6,082 nt of DNA from an uncultured Peptococcaceae bacterium (GTDB lineage Bacteria; Bacillota; Peptococcia; Peptococcales; Peptococcaceae). The translations under genes and the position numbers were made by a program. The notes beneath the pieces were generated by a model, which did not search any database, was not told the origin of the DNA, and saw only the letters and a program-made list of their open reading frames with translations. Where the stretch lies: the NCBI GenBank assembly GCA_937922955.1, contig CALAKO010000022.1, positions 1 through 6,082 of the forward strand. The letters are read 5' to 3'. Of the stretch, positions 1 through 6,082 are shown piece by piece (positions within the stretch are counted from its first letter, which is position 1; each line of letters starts with the position of its first letter).

Positions 1-2618
1 ATAAGATCTCTAAAAAGATTGTAGCGCTGGTTACCATGGCAGCATTCGTTCTGACCTTGGTTCCATTCGCTGCGTTTGCAGGGACTGCCAATGACGTTAC
101 TATTAGTCAAAAAGCGGTTGATTCTGTAAATGTTGATTTTGACAGCACTTTTAGTAATGTTAAAATCAATGTAACTGATGCTGATGGGGATGCTGTTAAA
201 GTAGCTCTTCAAGGCTCACAAGGTGAAGATTTAAGTGGTAATCCAGCTGCTGCAGGAACTACAAGTGAAACTGTAATTGCAAGTGTAACGAATGCTTACG
301 AATATCGTATTCCACTTTCTGCTGGTACCTATACCATTTCTGTAGTTGCTGGTGGTCAGACATTGGTTAGCGAAGAAGTATATGTTTATGGCGAAGCTGT
401 TCGTGCAAATTCATCTTATGGTGTGATGGATAAGAACGATCAGATCGTTGAAAACGTTGAAGTTGCCGTTAACAAAGATTTAACCACTAAGTTTGTAGTC
501 AAAGATAGTAATAACGTTGCTACAGAAGCTGCTCTCGGTAATGTTATTGTTTGGGCTGAAGAAAATGGCCAACCATCCAGCTATGTGAAAGTTAACGGAG
601 AAAACACTGGTGCAGGTAATGGTAAAACCATTAAAGATGTTGTAAATGGCAAGGAAGTAACGCTTACATTTACAAAGGCAGGTACTTACACCTTATGTGC
701 TGGTATGGGCACAAATGTAGAAACTGCCAAGAATAAACCATTGCTTGGTACCACCACAGTTACTGTTACTAATAAGAATGTTGCTGTTGACAGTATCACA
801 ATGACTGGTAGCACACAAAAGTTCAACAGTGCTGCTCTTGAAAATACAACTGCCATCGACTTTGGTAACACTGGAATGGGTAGATATGACATCACTGGTA
901 CCGATTTTGAATACAATGGCCTTGATAAAGTTGTATTCCAAGGGACTGCTAAAGATGAAGATGGACTTCCATTAGCTGGTAAAACTTTTGCTGTATCTTC
1001 TGATAAAGCCGGTGTTGTAGAAATTAATGATACCCCAGCTAGCGAAGAACCTGTAATGGTTACCACCGATAGCAAAGGTAATTTCAAAGTTGAAGTTAGA
1101 ATGCAGGAAAAGAGCAACGTTGGTCTTTCCTTCTATAACGAAGATGCAGATCTTGAATACGTTGTTAACATCATTGCAGCTAAAACCAGTGCTGTAAACA
1201 TTGACCGTGAAAAAACCGGCGGTTACGTGTTGGCAAGTACCGATGACAAAAACTGGCCAGCAGCAGGCAGCGATTTCTCTGATGCTGTTCAGTTCAAGAT
1301 TACTGACGAAAAAGGTAACGTTGTAACTGACAACACTGTAAATGCTAAAATTGAAGTAATGGATAAGCCAACGGATGCTGATGCAAAAGATCTGACTGGC
1401 GATCAGTTTAAACTTGTTAAATCCGGCGACGTTTATACTTTAGCGTACACCGGTAACAATGCAGCTAACGTTAAGCTCGTTCCTGGCAAGTACATTGTAC
1501 GTGTTGCTTTGGATAGCGGCGATAACGTTACCGTAAGTTTCAATGCTGTTAAGTTCGGTAAAGTTGAAGACATGGTCATCGACATGACTGCTTGGAATGG
1601 CATTGATCTTCAGCAGAAACCAACCGATCCAAGCTACAAAGTAACGGATGAAGTTACTCTTGGCCAAATCGTGACTGTAGAAGCAAAATATGTTGATGCT
1701 AATGGCATCAAAGTACCAGCTACTGGTGAAATCCAGTATGGTTTTGACGGCAAAGCTGTTCGTGAAGTAGATGCTAAGAATGCTGTATTTGGCACTGCGC
1801 TTGATGTTCCTGCAAATGAATCTTTGCTGGGTACTACCATCAAAGTAAAAGCTTATGATGTTAAGAACGCTAAGCTCGTTGAAAAGGAACTGACTGTTGT
1901 TGATTCTTACAATGAATACAGCCTTGAATTCGACCCAACTAACGGCCCTATCAATGAAGACAATAAGGTGACTGTTAAGATTGTCGATGAAGACGGCAAC
2001 GTAGCTAATATCAACAAGGGTACTGTATATGCTGATGTAGAAGACCAGACCAATGCTGATGCAAAAGTTAGCGTTAAAACTGTAGGCACCATTTCTAATG
2101 GTAAAGCTACACTTGAAGTATATTCCAACAAGGAAACCACCGCAGATATTCGTGTGCTTGTAAAGGCTGGTTCCGCAATCTATGTTGGCAACCTGGAATA
2201 CACCTTCGGTAAGGAAGATCCACTTGCTAACCGCACTGTCGTTATGACCATTGGTTCTAGCGAATATGTTGTGAACAACAAGGTTGTAACCGGTGACGCT
2301 GCTCCATTCGTAGACAGCAACTGGAGAACCATGGTTCCTATCCGTGCTTTGGCTGAAGCTTTTGATGCTGAAGTAGAATGGGATAACGATGCACGTACCG
2401 TGACTATTGCTTACGATACTGGTATCACTATTGTTATGACTGTTGGTGAAGAAACCTACACTGTAAACGACGAAGAAATGACCATGGATACCGCTCCTGT
2501 CATCCAGGGCGATCGTACCTATGTACCAGTTCGTTTCGCTGCTGAAGGTATGGGCTTCACTGTAACCCCACTCTATGACAGCAACGGCCTCACTGCTTCC
2601 GTTGTATTCCAGCGCTAA
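1..2618 (+). CDS. Exported stalk-domain (copper amine oxidase N-terminal-like) surface protein, 5' partial
   Basis: The reading frame is open from the first base, so the start codon lies outside the window. The ATG at 36 is probably internal: the 11 codons before it (3-35) encode KISKKIVALVT, the charged n-region and early core of a signal peptide that continues through MAAFVLTLVPFAAFA, with likely signal peptidase I cleavage at AFA|G (about nt 80/81). Numbering from that ATG, residues 16-730 are a long, almost cysteine-free (one Cys, 221), Asp/Asn/Val/Thr-rich beta-type region with recurring V-x-D-x-x-G-N turns (about 305-311, 423-428, 650-655), suggesting tandem Ig-like domains. Residues 733-860 form the stalk domain: two half-repeats, each with a VPIR/VPVR core (RTMVPIRALAEAF near 764; RTYVPVRFAAEGMGF near 827), the first followed by a VEWD strand. 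No SLH motif, LPxTG or C-terminal membrane anchor is visible. By family knowledge the role is cell-surface or S-layer-like structure; copper oxidase chemistry is not implied. The exact ligand is unknown. Confidence 0.88.
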   Translation, partial: KISKKIVALVTMAAFVLTLVPFAAFAGTANDVTISQKAVDSVNVDFDSTFSNVKINVTDADGDAVKVALQGSQGEDLSGNPAAAGTTSETVIASVTNAYEYRIPLSAGTYTISVVAGGQTLVSEEVYVYGEAVRANSSYGVMDKNDQIVENVEVAVNKDLTTKFVVKDSNNVATEAALGNVIVWAEENGQPSSYVKVNGENTGAGNGKTIKDVVNGKEVTLTFTKAGTYTLCAGMGTNVETAKNKPLLGTTTVTVTNKNVAVDSITMTGSTQKFNSAALENTTAIDFGNTGMGRYDITGTDFEYNGLDKVVFQGTAKDEDGLPLAGKTFAVSSDKAGVVEINDTPASEEPVMVTTDSKGNFKVEVRMQEKSNVGLSFYNEDADLEYVVNIIAAKTSAVNIDREKTGGYVLASTDDKNWPAAGSDFSDAVQFKITDEKGNVVTDNTVNAKIEVMDKPTDADAKDLTGDQFKLVKSGDVYTLAYTGNNAANVKLVPGKYIVRVALDSGDNVTVSFNAVKFGKVEDMVIDMTAWNGIDLQQKPTDPSYKVTDEVTLGQIVTVEAKYVDANGIKVPATGEIQYGFDGKAVREVDAKNAVFGTALDVPANESLLGTTIKVKAYDVKNAKLVEKELTVVDSYNEYSLEFDPTNGPINEDNKVTVKIVDEDGNVANINKGTVYADVEDQTNADAKVSVKTVGTISNGKATLEVYSNKETTADIRVLVKAGSAIYVGNLEYTFGKEDPLANRTVVMTIGSSEYVVNNKVVTGDAAPFVDSNWRTMVPIRALAEAFDAEVEWDNDARTVTIAYDTGITIVMTVGEETYTVNDEEMTMDTAPVIQGDRTYVPVRFAAEGMGFTVTPLYDSNGLTASVVFQR

Positions 2619-2650
2619 GCTTTGAGCATGTTGACTTTATAGGCTCGACA

Positions 2651-2684
2651 AACCCTCGCTTCCTTCGGGAAGCGAGGGTTTTTT
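2651..2684 (+). terminator. Strong intrinsic terminator after the surface-protein gene
   Basis: A perfect 13-bp stem (2651-2663 with 2668-2680) is closed by a C(UUCG)G tetraloop at 2664-2667 and runs directly into a six-T tract (2679-2684). It begins 33 nt after the TAA stop at 2616-2618. There is no long A-run on the upstream side, so it should work mainly in the forward direction. It insulates fic from what is probably a highly transcribed gene. Confidence 0.95.
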
Positions 2685-2697
2685 GCATCATCATGCG

Positions 2698-2726
2698 TTT
2701 AAATCTCCTTCATAATGGGGTATAAT
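2698..2726 (+). promoter_or_regulatory. Sigma-A-type promoter for fic
   Basis: A perfect -10 hexamer TATAAT (2721-2726) is preceded at the optimal 17-bp spacing by TTTAAA (2698-2703), a 4/6 match to the -35 consensus. Transcription would start near 2733, giving a leader of about 25 nt before the ATG at 2759. It lies just downstream of the preceding terminator, so fic appears to be independently transcribed. An imperfect inverted repeat (2705-2713/2725-2733) overlaps the -10 and is a possible operator. Confidence 0.75.
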
Positions 2727-2733
2727 GATGGAG
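2705..2733. repeat. Imperfect inverted repeat over the fic -10 (possible operator)
   Basis: CTCCTTCAT (2705-2713) and ATGATGGAG (2725-2733) are inverted copies with 8 of 9 positions paired and an 11-bp spacer. Centre-to-centre distance is 20 bp, about two helical turns, and the right arm covers the end of the -10 and the likely start site. This layout suits a dimeric repressor. The Fic protein's own C-terminal winged helix is a candidate, but that is inference only. Confidence 0.35.
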
Positions 2734-2758
2734 AAAAAACGAGAATGAGGGTGAAAGG

Positions 2759-3820
2759 ATGCACGTTTTTGACTATACGAAGGCGCCGGAGCGATTGCTA
2801 ACGCCGGAGGTGGTACGGCTGCTGACGCAGATTCATGAGGAGAAGGGCAAGCAGGAGCTGTTCCTTGAGGCAAACATGGACGAGCTGCGCGGGCTTTTGG
2901 AAGTGGCGAAGATTCAGAGCACGGGCGCATCCAACCGCATCGAAGGCATCTACACCTCGGATCAGCGTTTGCGAGAGCTGGTGGCGCAGAAAGCGGAGCC
3001 GCGCAACCGTTCGGAAGAGGAGATCGCCGGCTATCGCGAGGTGCTGTCGACGATTCATGAAAGCTACGACTATATTCCGTTGCGGTCAAACACGATCTTG
3101 CAGCTGCACCGCAATTTGTATTCCTATTCCAGCGGCGCCGTGGGCGGACAGTATAAGAATGCTGACAATGTCATCGCTGAGACAGACGCCGACGGTCATC
3201 GACGTGTGCGCTTTCAGCCGGTGGCGGCGTTTCAAACGCCGGAGGCCATGGTTACGCTGTGTGAGGCGATGAATGAAGCGTGGCAGGCAGAGACGTTTGA
3301 CAAGCTTCTGTTGATGCCGATGTTTGTACTGGATTTTCTCTGCATTCATCCGTTTAACGATGGCAATGGACGCATGAGCCGCCTGCTGACGCTGCTGTTG
3401 TTGTACAAAAGCGGCTGCATTGTGGGCAAGTACATCAGCTTGGAAATGATCATTGAGGCGTCAAAGGACACCTACTACGACGCTTTGCAGCGCAGCTCGC
3501 AGGGCTGGCACGAAGGCGCGAACGATTATGCGCCGTTTGTGACGTATTATCTGGGAATTGTGCTGAAGGCGTATCGCGAGTTTGAAAGTCGTGTGCGGCT
3601 GATGCAGGATCGTTCGCTGTCGAAGCCGGAACGCATTCGGGCGCTCATTGACGACCACATTGGTAAAATCACCAAGAGCCAGATTATGGCGCAGTGTCCG
3701 GACATTAGCAAGATCACTGTGGAACGCACACTGACCGATCTGGTGAAGACGGGTTACTTGCGCAAGGTCGGCGCTGGTCGCGCGACGGCTTATGTCAAGG
3801 CAAGCGATGTGGACGATTAA
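2759..3820 (+). CDS. Fic family protein (class II Fic with C-terminal winged helix)
   Basis: Fic enzymes usually transfer AMP from ATP onto Ser/Thr/Tyr hydroxyls of target proteins in the cytoplasm; some remove it or move other nucleotides. The 353-aa length is normal for stand-alone Fic_N-Fic-wHTH proteins. Residues 1-85 resemble the Fic N-terminal domain and contain S58-N-R-I-E62-G63, matching the inhibitory (S/T)xxxE(G/N) motif whose Glu blocks ATP gamma-phosphate binding; its N-terminal place makes this class II, carrying its own antitoxin-like switch. The flap region is near GQYKNADNVI (130-139). The active-site loop is HPFNDGNGR (197-205) with catalytic His197, Asp201, Arg205 and a second Arg208, all intact. 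Residues about 285-350 look like a winged helix (SQIMAQCPDISKITVERTL, then a basic wing). The ATG at 2759 is chosen because GAGG (2747-2750) lies 8 nt upstream. It has its own promoter and terminator, and no separate antitoxin gene is adjacent. The target is not predictable here. Confidence 0.95.
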   Translation: MHVFDYTKAPERLLTPEVVRLLTQIHEEKGKQELFLEANMDELRGLLEVAKIQSTGASNRIEGIYTSDQRLRELVAQKAEPRNRSEEEIAGYREVLSTIHESYDYIPLRSNTILQLHRNLYSYSSGAVGGQYKNADNVIAETDADGHRRVRFQPVAAFQTPEAMVTLCEAMNEAWQAETFDKLLLMPMFVLDFLCIHPFNDGNGRMSRLLTLLLLYKSGCIVGKYISLEMIIEASKDTYYDALQRSSQGWHEGANDYAPFVTYYLGIVLKAYREFESRVRLMQDRSLSKPERIRALIDDHIGKITKSQIMAQCPDISKITVERTLTDLVKTGYLRKVGAGRATAYVKASDVDD

Positions 3821-3828
3821 CACTATAT

Positions 3829-3873
3829 AAGGAAGGTTTGACGCAAAAGCGTTAGGTCTTCCTTTTTTCTTTT
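3829..3873 (+). terminator. Intrinsic terminator after fic
   Basis: Arms 3829-3844 and 3849-3864 pair over 16 positions, four of them G-U wobbles, around an AAAA loop (3845-3848). A six-T tract (3863-3868) and a further TTTT (3870-3873) follow. It starts 8 nt after the fic TAA and ends that unit. The wobbles mean it is much stronger as a forward-strand transcript than on the reverse strand. Confidence 0.9.
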
Positions 3874-3981
3874 ACGGTGTATACATAAGCAGGAAAAGAT
3901 GACGTGCGGTCAAGCCGCGCAGGTGATGGCGCATGTCAGCGCACTTGGCAGCAACACTGGTGGGCAAAGGGGGCTTTGATA
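3874..3981. other. Intergenic stretch with no convincing gene
   Basis: This GC-richer stretch between the fic terminator and the next promoter holds only weak signals. A 26-codon frame runs from ATG 3899 to TGA 3977-3979 with AGGA at 3891-3894, but spacing is only 4 nt and the peptide resembles nothing I know. Short hairpins such as GCGG/CCGC (3906-3909/3915-3918) are present. It could be decayed coding sequence. I assign no function. Confidence 0.4.
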
Positions 3982-4010
3982 TAGAGAAAGTTGCTTTGTT
4001 ATGATACAAT
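3982..4010 (+). promoter_or_regulatory. Extended -10 promoter for the AlbA_2/ATPase gene
   Basis: TACAAT (4005-4010) is a 5/6 match to the -10 and carries the extended-10 TG one base upstream (4002-4003). A weak -35, TAGAGA (3982-3987, 4/6), sits at 17-bp spacing. The -10 is embedded in a small perfect inverted repeat, ATGAT-ACA-ATCAT (4001-4013). Transcription would start near 4017, giving an unusually long leader of about 145 nt before the ATG at 4162. Confidence 0.6.
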
Positions 4011-4031
4011 CATGTTATCAACAATTTATGC

Positions 4032-4086
4032 TTAGAACTTGCGACACGGTGCAGTTAGTTCTAAATAGATCTGGTTATAGTTCTAG
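4032..4086. repeat. Three copies of a 7-bp AGTTCTA element in the leader
   Basis: TTAGAACT (4032-4039) and AGTTCTAA (4057-4064) form a perfect 8-bp inverted repeat with a 17-nt spacer. A third copy, AGTTCTA (4079-4085), is in direct orientation 22 bp after the second and forms part of the palindrome TTCTAGAA (4081-4088). Roughly two-turn spacing downstream of the promoter suits protein binding to one DNA face. As RNA, the first two copies could instead form a hairpin. The AlbA_2/ATPase protein, if made, is a candidate self-regulator, by inference only. Confidence 0.5.
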
Positions 4087-4161
4087 AATGGCTGTAAACA
4101 GCTTAAAATAGGAATTTTGTTGGTATGAAATTAGATGTAAAAAATCTGGGGAGGCAAGGCA

Positions 4162-5853
4162 ATGATTTACTCGGAGATGCAGATAAAAGAGAAGATCGAG
4201 CAGCTTCTTTCACACGTTGCCAAGAGTATCAAGCGTGAGCTAGAAAGCGAAGTGGTGGAGTTAAAAGAGGCGCGCAGCAATTTTAGTTTCAAAGAACTAG
4301 GAAAATATTTCTCGGCACTGAGTAACGAGGCCAATCTGCGCGGTATACAGGAAGCGTGGCTGTTTTTTGGCATCAGCAACGACGGCCAGCTGGTGGGGTC
4401 GGCGTACCGTGCCGATGGCAGCCTGCAGTCCATCAAACGCGAGATCGCCAACGGCACCAATGAGCGCCTCACCTTTCTAGAAGTGTACGAGCTGGCGTTG
4501 GATGGCGCGCGTGTGCTGGCTTTTCAAATTCCGCCAGCGCTGCGCGGTGTGCCAACCACCTGGCAGGGCGCAGCTTATGCGCGCGAAGGCGATGCTCTTG
4601 TGCCGCTGCCAATGAACAAGCTCGACCTGATCCGCAACGAAGGCGGCGTGGACTGGTCAAAAGAAGTGGTGCCGGGTGCATCGCTGAACGACCTTGATCT
4701 CGACGCCCTGCAGGAAGCGCGGCGCCTTTTTGCTCAAAAACAGAACGATCCGAAGAAAGCCGCTATGATCGATGCCCTGCCTGAGGCTGCTTTTCTCGAC
4801 AAAGCCGGGCTCACCATTGCTGGTCAAATCACCCGCACTACGCTGCTGCTGTTGGGTAAGTCCGAGGCCAGCAGTTGGTTTGACGGTTTCATTCCGCGCA
4901 TCACTTAGAGCCTGTACGGTGCCAACGGCCTTGTCAAAGCCTACGAACACTTCGACATGCCGCTGCTGTTGGCGGTGGACCGCGTCTATGCGAAAATCCG
5001 CAACGAAAAATATCGCTACTTTTCCGGCAGCGAAACTCTGTTTCCTGACGAAGTGAACCAATATGAGCCGGAGCTTGTCAAAGAAATCATTAACAACTGC
5101 ATCGCTCACCAGGACTATCGCCTGCGCGGCAAGATCAACGTGGAAGAATTCGAGGACAAACTCGTCTTTATCAATGAAGGCGCTTTCATTCCCGAACACA
5201 TCGAGCGCGCTCTGGAGCCGGGCTACAAACCGCCCTACTATCGCAACACCTTTCTCTGCAACGCTATGACCAACCTTTATATGATCGACACCAATTCCAT
5301 GGGCATTCCTATGATGTATCAAATTCAGCGCGAGCGGTGTTTCCCGCTGCCAACCTACGACCTCACTGTGCCAAATCGCGTCAGTGTCACCGTTTATGGC
5401 AAGATCCTCGACAAGAATTACACTCAGTTGCTCCATGCCAACAGCGATCTGGACATGCACACTGTCTTTCTTCTTGACAAAGTGCAGAAGCACACTCTCA
5501 TCACCAAGGAGGACTATCAGCAGCTGAAAAAGAAGCGGCTTGTTGAGGGACGCTATCCAAGCATCTATGTTTCATTTAAAGTGGCCGACATGATGGGGCA
5601 GCGCGCCGACTACATGCGCAACCAGGGCTTGGAAGATGAAGTTTGTAAACAACTCATTCTGAAAACACTGAAAACTATGGGCAGTGCAGGCAAGCAAGAA
5701 CTCATGGAAGTGCTCGCCCATGCCTTGCCGGAAGTGCTCAGCGATCAGCAGCGCTCACGCAAAGTGTCCAACTTGCTGCAGGCCATGAAAAAGGACGGCC
5801 TCATCATCGCCGACGGCAGCAATCGCTACGCCAAATGGCGCCTGTGCGATTAA
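4162..5853 (+). pseudogene. AlbA_2 (Schlafen-type)/GHKL-ATPase transcriptional regulator, interrupted by an in-frame amber codon
   Basis: This matches the COG2865-type family: an N-terminal AlbA_2 (formerly AAA_4) nucleic-acid-binding domain, a GHKL/HATPase_c_4 domain and a C-terminal winged helix. The ATG at 4162 has GGGGAGG (4148-4154) 7 nt upstream. AlbA_2 spans about residues 25-160, with ELKEA (33-37), the WLFFGISNDGQLVG strand pair and YAREGD (139-144). The frame stops at TAG 4906-4908, codon 249, in the context PRIT*SLYG; relatives as I recall them read ITW here, so one TGG-to-TAG change explains it. The same frame resumes for 314 codons to TAA 5851-5853, with total length 563 residues, normal for the family. 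The second part has the N-box EIINNCIAHQDY (308-319; Asn312 as likely Mg-binding Asn), INEGAF (337-342), the lid region DTNSMGI (376-382) and a winged-helix-like tail (about 490-563). No frameshift or other stop is present. The ATG at 4957 has no ribosome-binding site. If translation stops at 249, only AlbA_2 plus a linker is made. A sequencing error remains possible. Confidence 0.85.
4906..4908 (+). other. In-frame TAG (amber) codon splitting the regulator gene
   Basis: TAG replaces a probable TGG (Trp249), in the linker between the AlbA_2 and ATPase domains. It is the only stop inside an otherwise continuous 563-codon frame, and the three other gene ends in the window all use TAA. No Shine-Dalgarno-like sequence occurs in the 50 nt after it. 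Confidence 0.9.
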
Positions 5854-5922
5854 AGCGCCTGGGTGGAGACATTTCGCTGCGTTTGCCGACGCACATGCGC
5901 ATCAACAGCAATCAAGGCGCTT
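5853..5922. repeat. Inverted repeat in the 3' flank of the regulator gene
   Basis: AAGCGCCT (5853-5860) and AGGCGCTT (5915-5922) are perfect inverted copies, 54 nt apart, beginning at the last base of the stop codon. A smaller nested stem, TGCGT/ACGCA, lies between them. No T-run follows, so it is not a terminator. It may be a 3' untranslated RNA structure or chance in GC-rich sequence. Confidence 0.3.
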
Positions 5923-5935
5923 CAATGCGGCACAC

Positions 5936-5962
5936 TTGATCCTGTAACGGGCGTCTTATAAT
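5936..5962 (+). promoter_or_regulatory. Possible promoter with perfect TATAAT
   Basis: TATAAT at 5957-5962 is a perfect -10, and TTGATC (5936-5941) matches four of six -35 positions, but the spacer is only 15 bp, which is poor. A transcript starting near 5969 would meet a hairpin terminator at 5986-6026, giving an RNA of only about 50 nt unless it reads through to a gene beyond the window. Confidence 0.3.
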
Positions 5963-5985
5963 AGGAAAGATCATGACATCTATTC

Positions 5986-6026
5986 AGCCTCTGTTGTCCC
6001 AGCGACAGCAGGGGCTTTTGTTATTT
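5986..6026 (+). terminator. Intrinsic terminator near the window end
   Basis: A 13-bp stem (5986-5998 with 6004-6016, two G-U wobbles) around a 5-nt loop is followed by a T-rich tract broken by G and A (6016-6026). It probably ends the regulator transcript about 130 nt after its stop. The imperfect T-tract makes it weaker than the two upstream terminators. Confidence 0.75.
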
Positions 6027-6082
6027 GCCCTGTCGCCGCGGTGGGGGGATGATCAATTTTTGGGGGGACTTTACTTTCTCTC

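Noticed and set aside
686..1117. Reverse-strand open frame (143 codons) inside the surface-protein gene
   Set aside because: It is a Val/Leu/Ser-rich mirror of the forward Thr/Asn/Lys codons, with no upstream signals, lying within a continuous forward coding region.
3899..3979. 26-codon forward open frame before the regulator promoter
   Set aside because: It is short, with sub-optimal Shine-Dalgarno spacing, no clear promoter and no recognisable sequence. Such frames occur by chance.
4906..4908. Programmed pyrrolysine or stop-codon recoding at the TAG
   Set aside because: The position looks like an ordinary conserved Trp in a linker rather than a catalytic site, and no recoding element is visible nearby. 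Kept only as a testable alternative.
4657..5493. Long reverse-strand open frame (278 codons) across the interrupted regulator
   Set aside because: The forward strand encodes recognisable AlbA_2/ATPase family motifs through the same bases, while the reverse translation shows no domain and no ribosome-binding site. It is a shadow of the C-ending codon bias.
4957..5853. Independent second gene starting at ATG 4957
   Set aside because: No Shine-Dalgarno sequence precedes it, the start falls inside a conserved stretch (YEHFDMPLLLAVD), and it is in the same frame as the upstream part. It is better read as the second half of one gene.
2759..5853. Fic plus AlbA_2/ATPase as one new defence or toxin-antitoxin system
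   Set aside because: The genes are separated by a strong terminator and about 340 nt, have separate promoters, differ in base skew, and the second is interrupted. Adjacency alone is not enough.
5973..6082. Open frame from ATG 5973 to the window end, with AGGA 6 nt upstream
   Set aside because: It runs straight through the predicted terminator hairpin (5986-6026), the peptide is unrecognisable, and the likely transcript start from TATAAT 5957 would fall after the AGGA. A real gene extending beyond the window cannot be excluded.

Overview
The window holds three forward-strand genes, each a separate transcription unit. Strong AGG-type Shine-Dalgarno sites, sigma-A-like promoters, hairpin-plus-T-run terminators and a secreted 'stalk' (copper amine oxidase N-terminal-like) surface protein suggest a Firmicutes-type bacterium. 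My best guess is a Negativicute such as an Acidaminococcus or Phascolarctobacterium relative, but this rests on recalled family distribution and is weak.

Region 1 (1-2690): the 5'-truncated gene of a large exported surface protein. It has a signal peptide, a long beta-rich Ig-like body and a C-terminal stalk domain. A textbook terminator with a 13-bp stem and UUCG loop follows. The gene is AT-leaning and favours GTT/GTA/GCT codons, as expected for an abundant surface protein.

Region 2 (2691-3873): a Fic-family protein with an intact HPFNDGNGR active site, an N-terminal inhibitory SNRIEG motif (class II) and a C-terminal winged-helix-like tail. It has its own promoter, overlapped by an imperfect inverted repeat, and its own terminator.

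Region 3 (3874-6082): a regulatory intergenic stretch with an extended -10 promoter and three copies of a 7-bp element (AGTTCTA/TAGAACT). It leads into an AlbA_2 (Schlafen-type)/GHKL-ATPase regulator gene. That gene is broken by one in-frame amber codon (TAG, 4906-4908) at a position where relatives, as I recall them, carry tryptophan. Reading continues cleanly for 314 codons beyond it, so this is either a very recent single-base pseudogene, an error in the sequence, or a candidate for readthrough. A weak terminator and a G-rich tail end the window.

The genes do not look like one pathway. The Fic and AlbA_2/ATPase genes are both accessory-type, each ends in a predicted winged helix, and each has an inverted repeat near its promoter, so both may be self-regulating. 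The strand composition flips sharply between them (G-rich fic, C-rich ATPase gene), arguing for separate histories. I found no convincing new multi-gene system; the amber-interrupted regulator with its repeat-bearing leader is the most interesting item.
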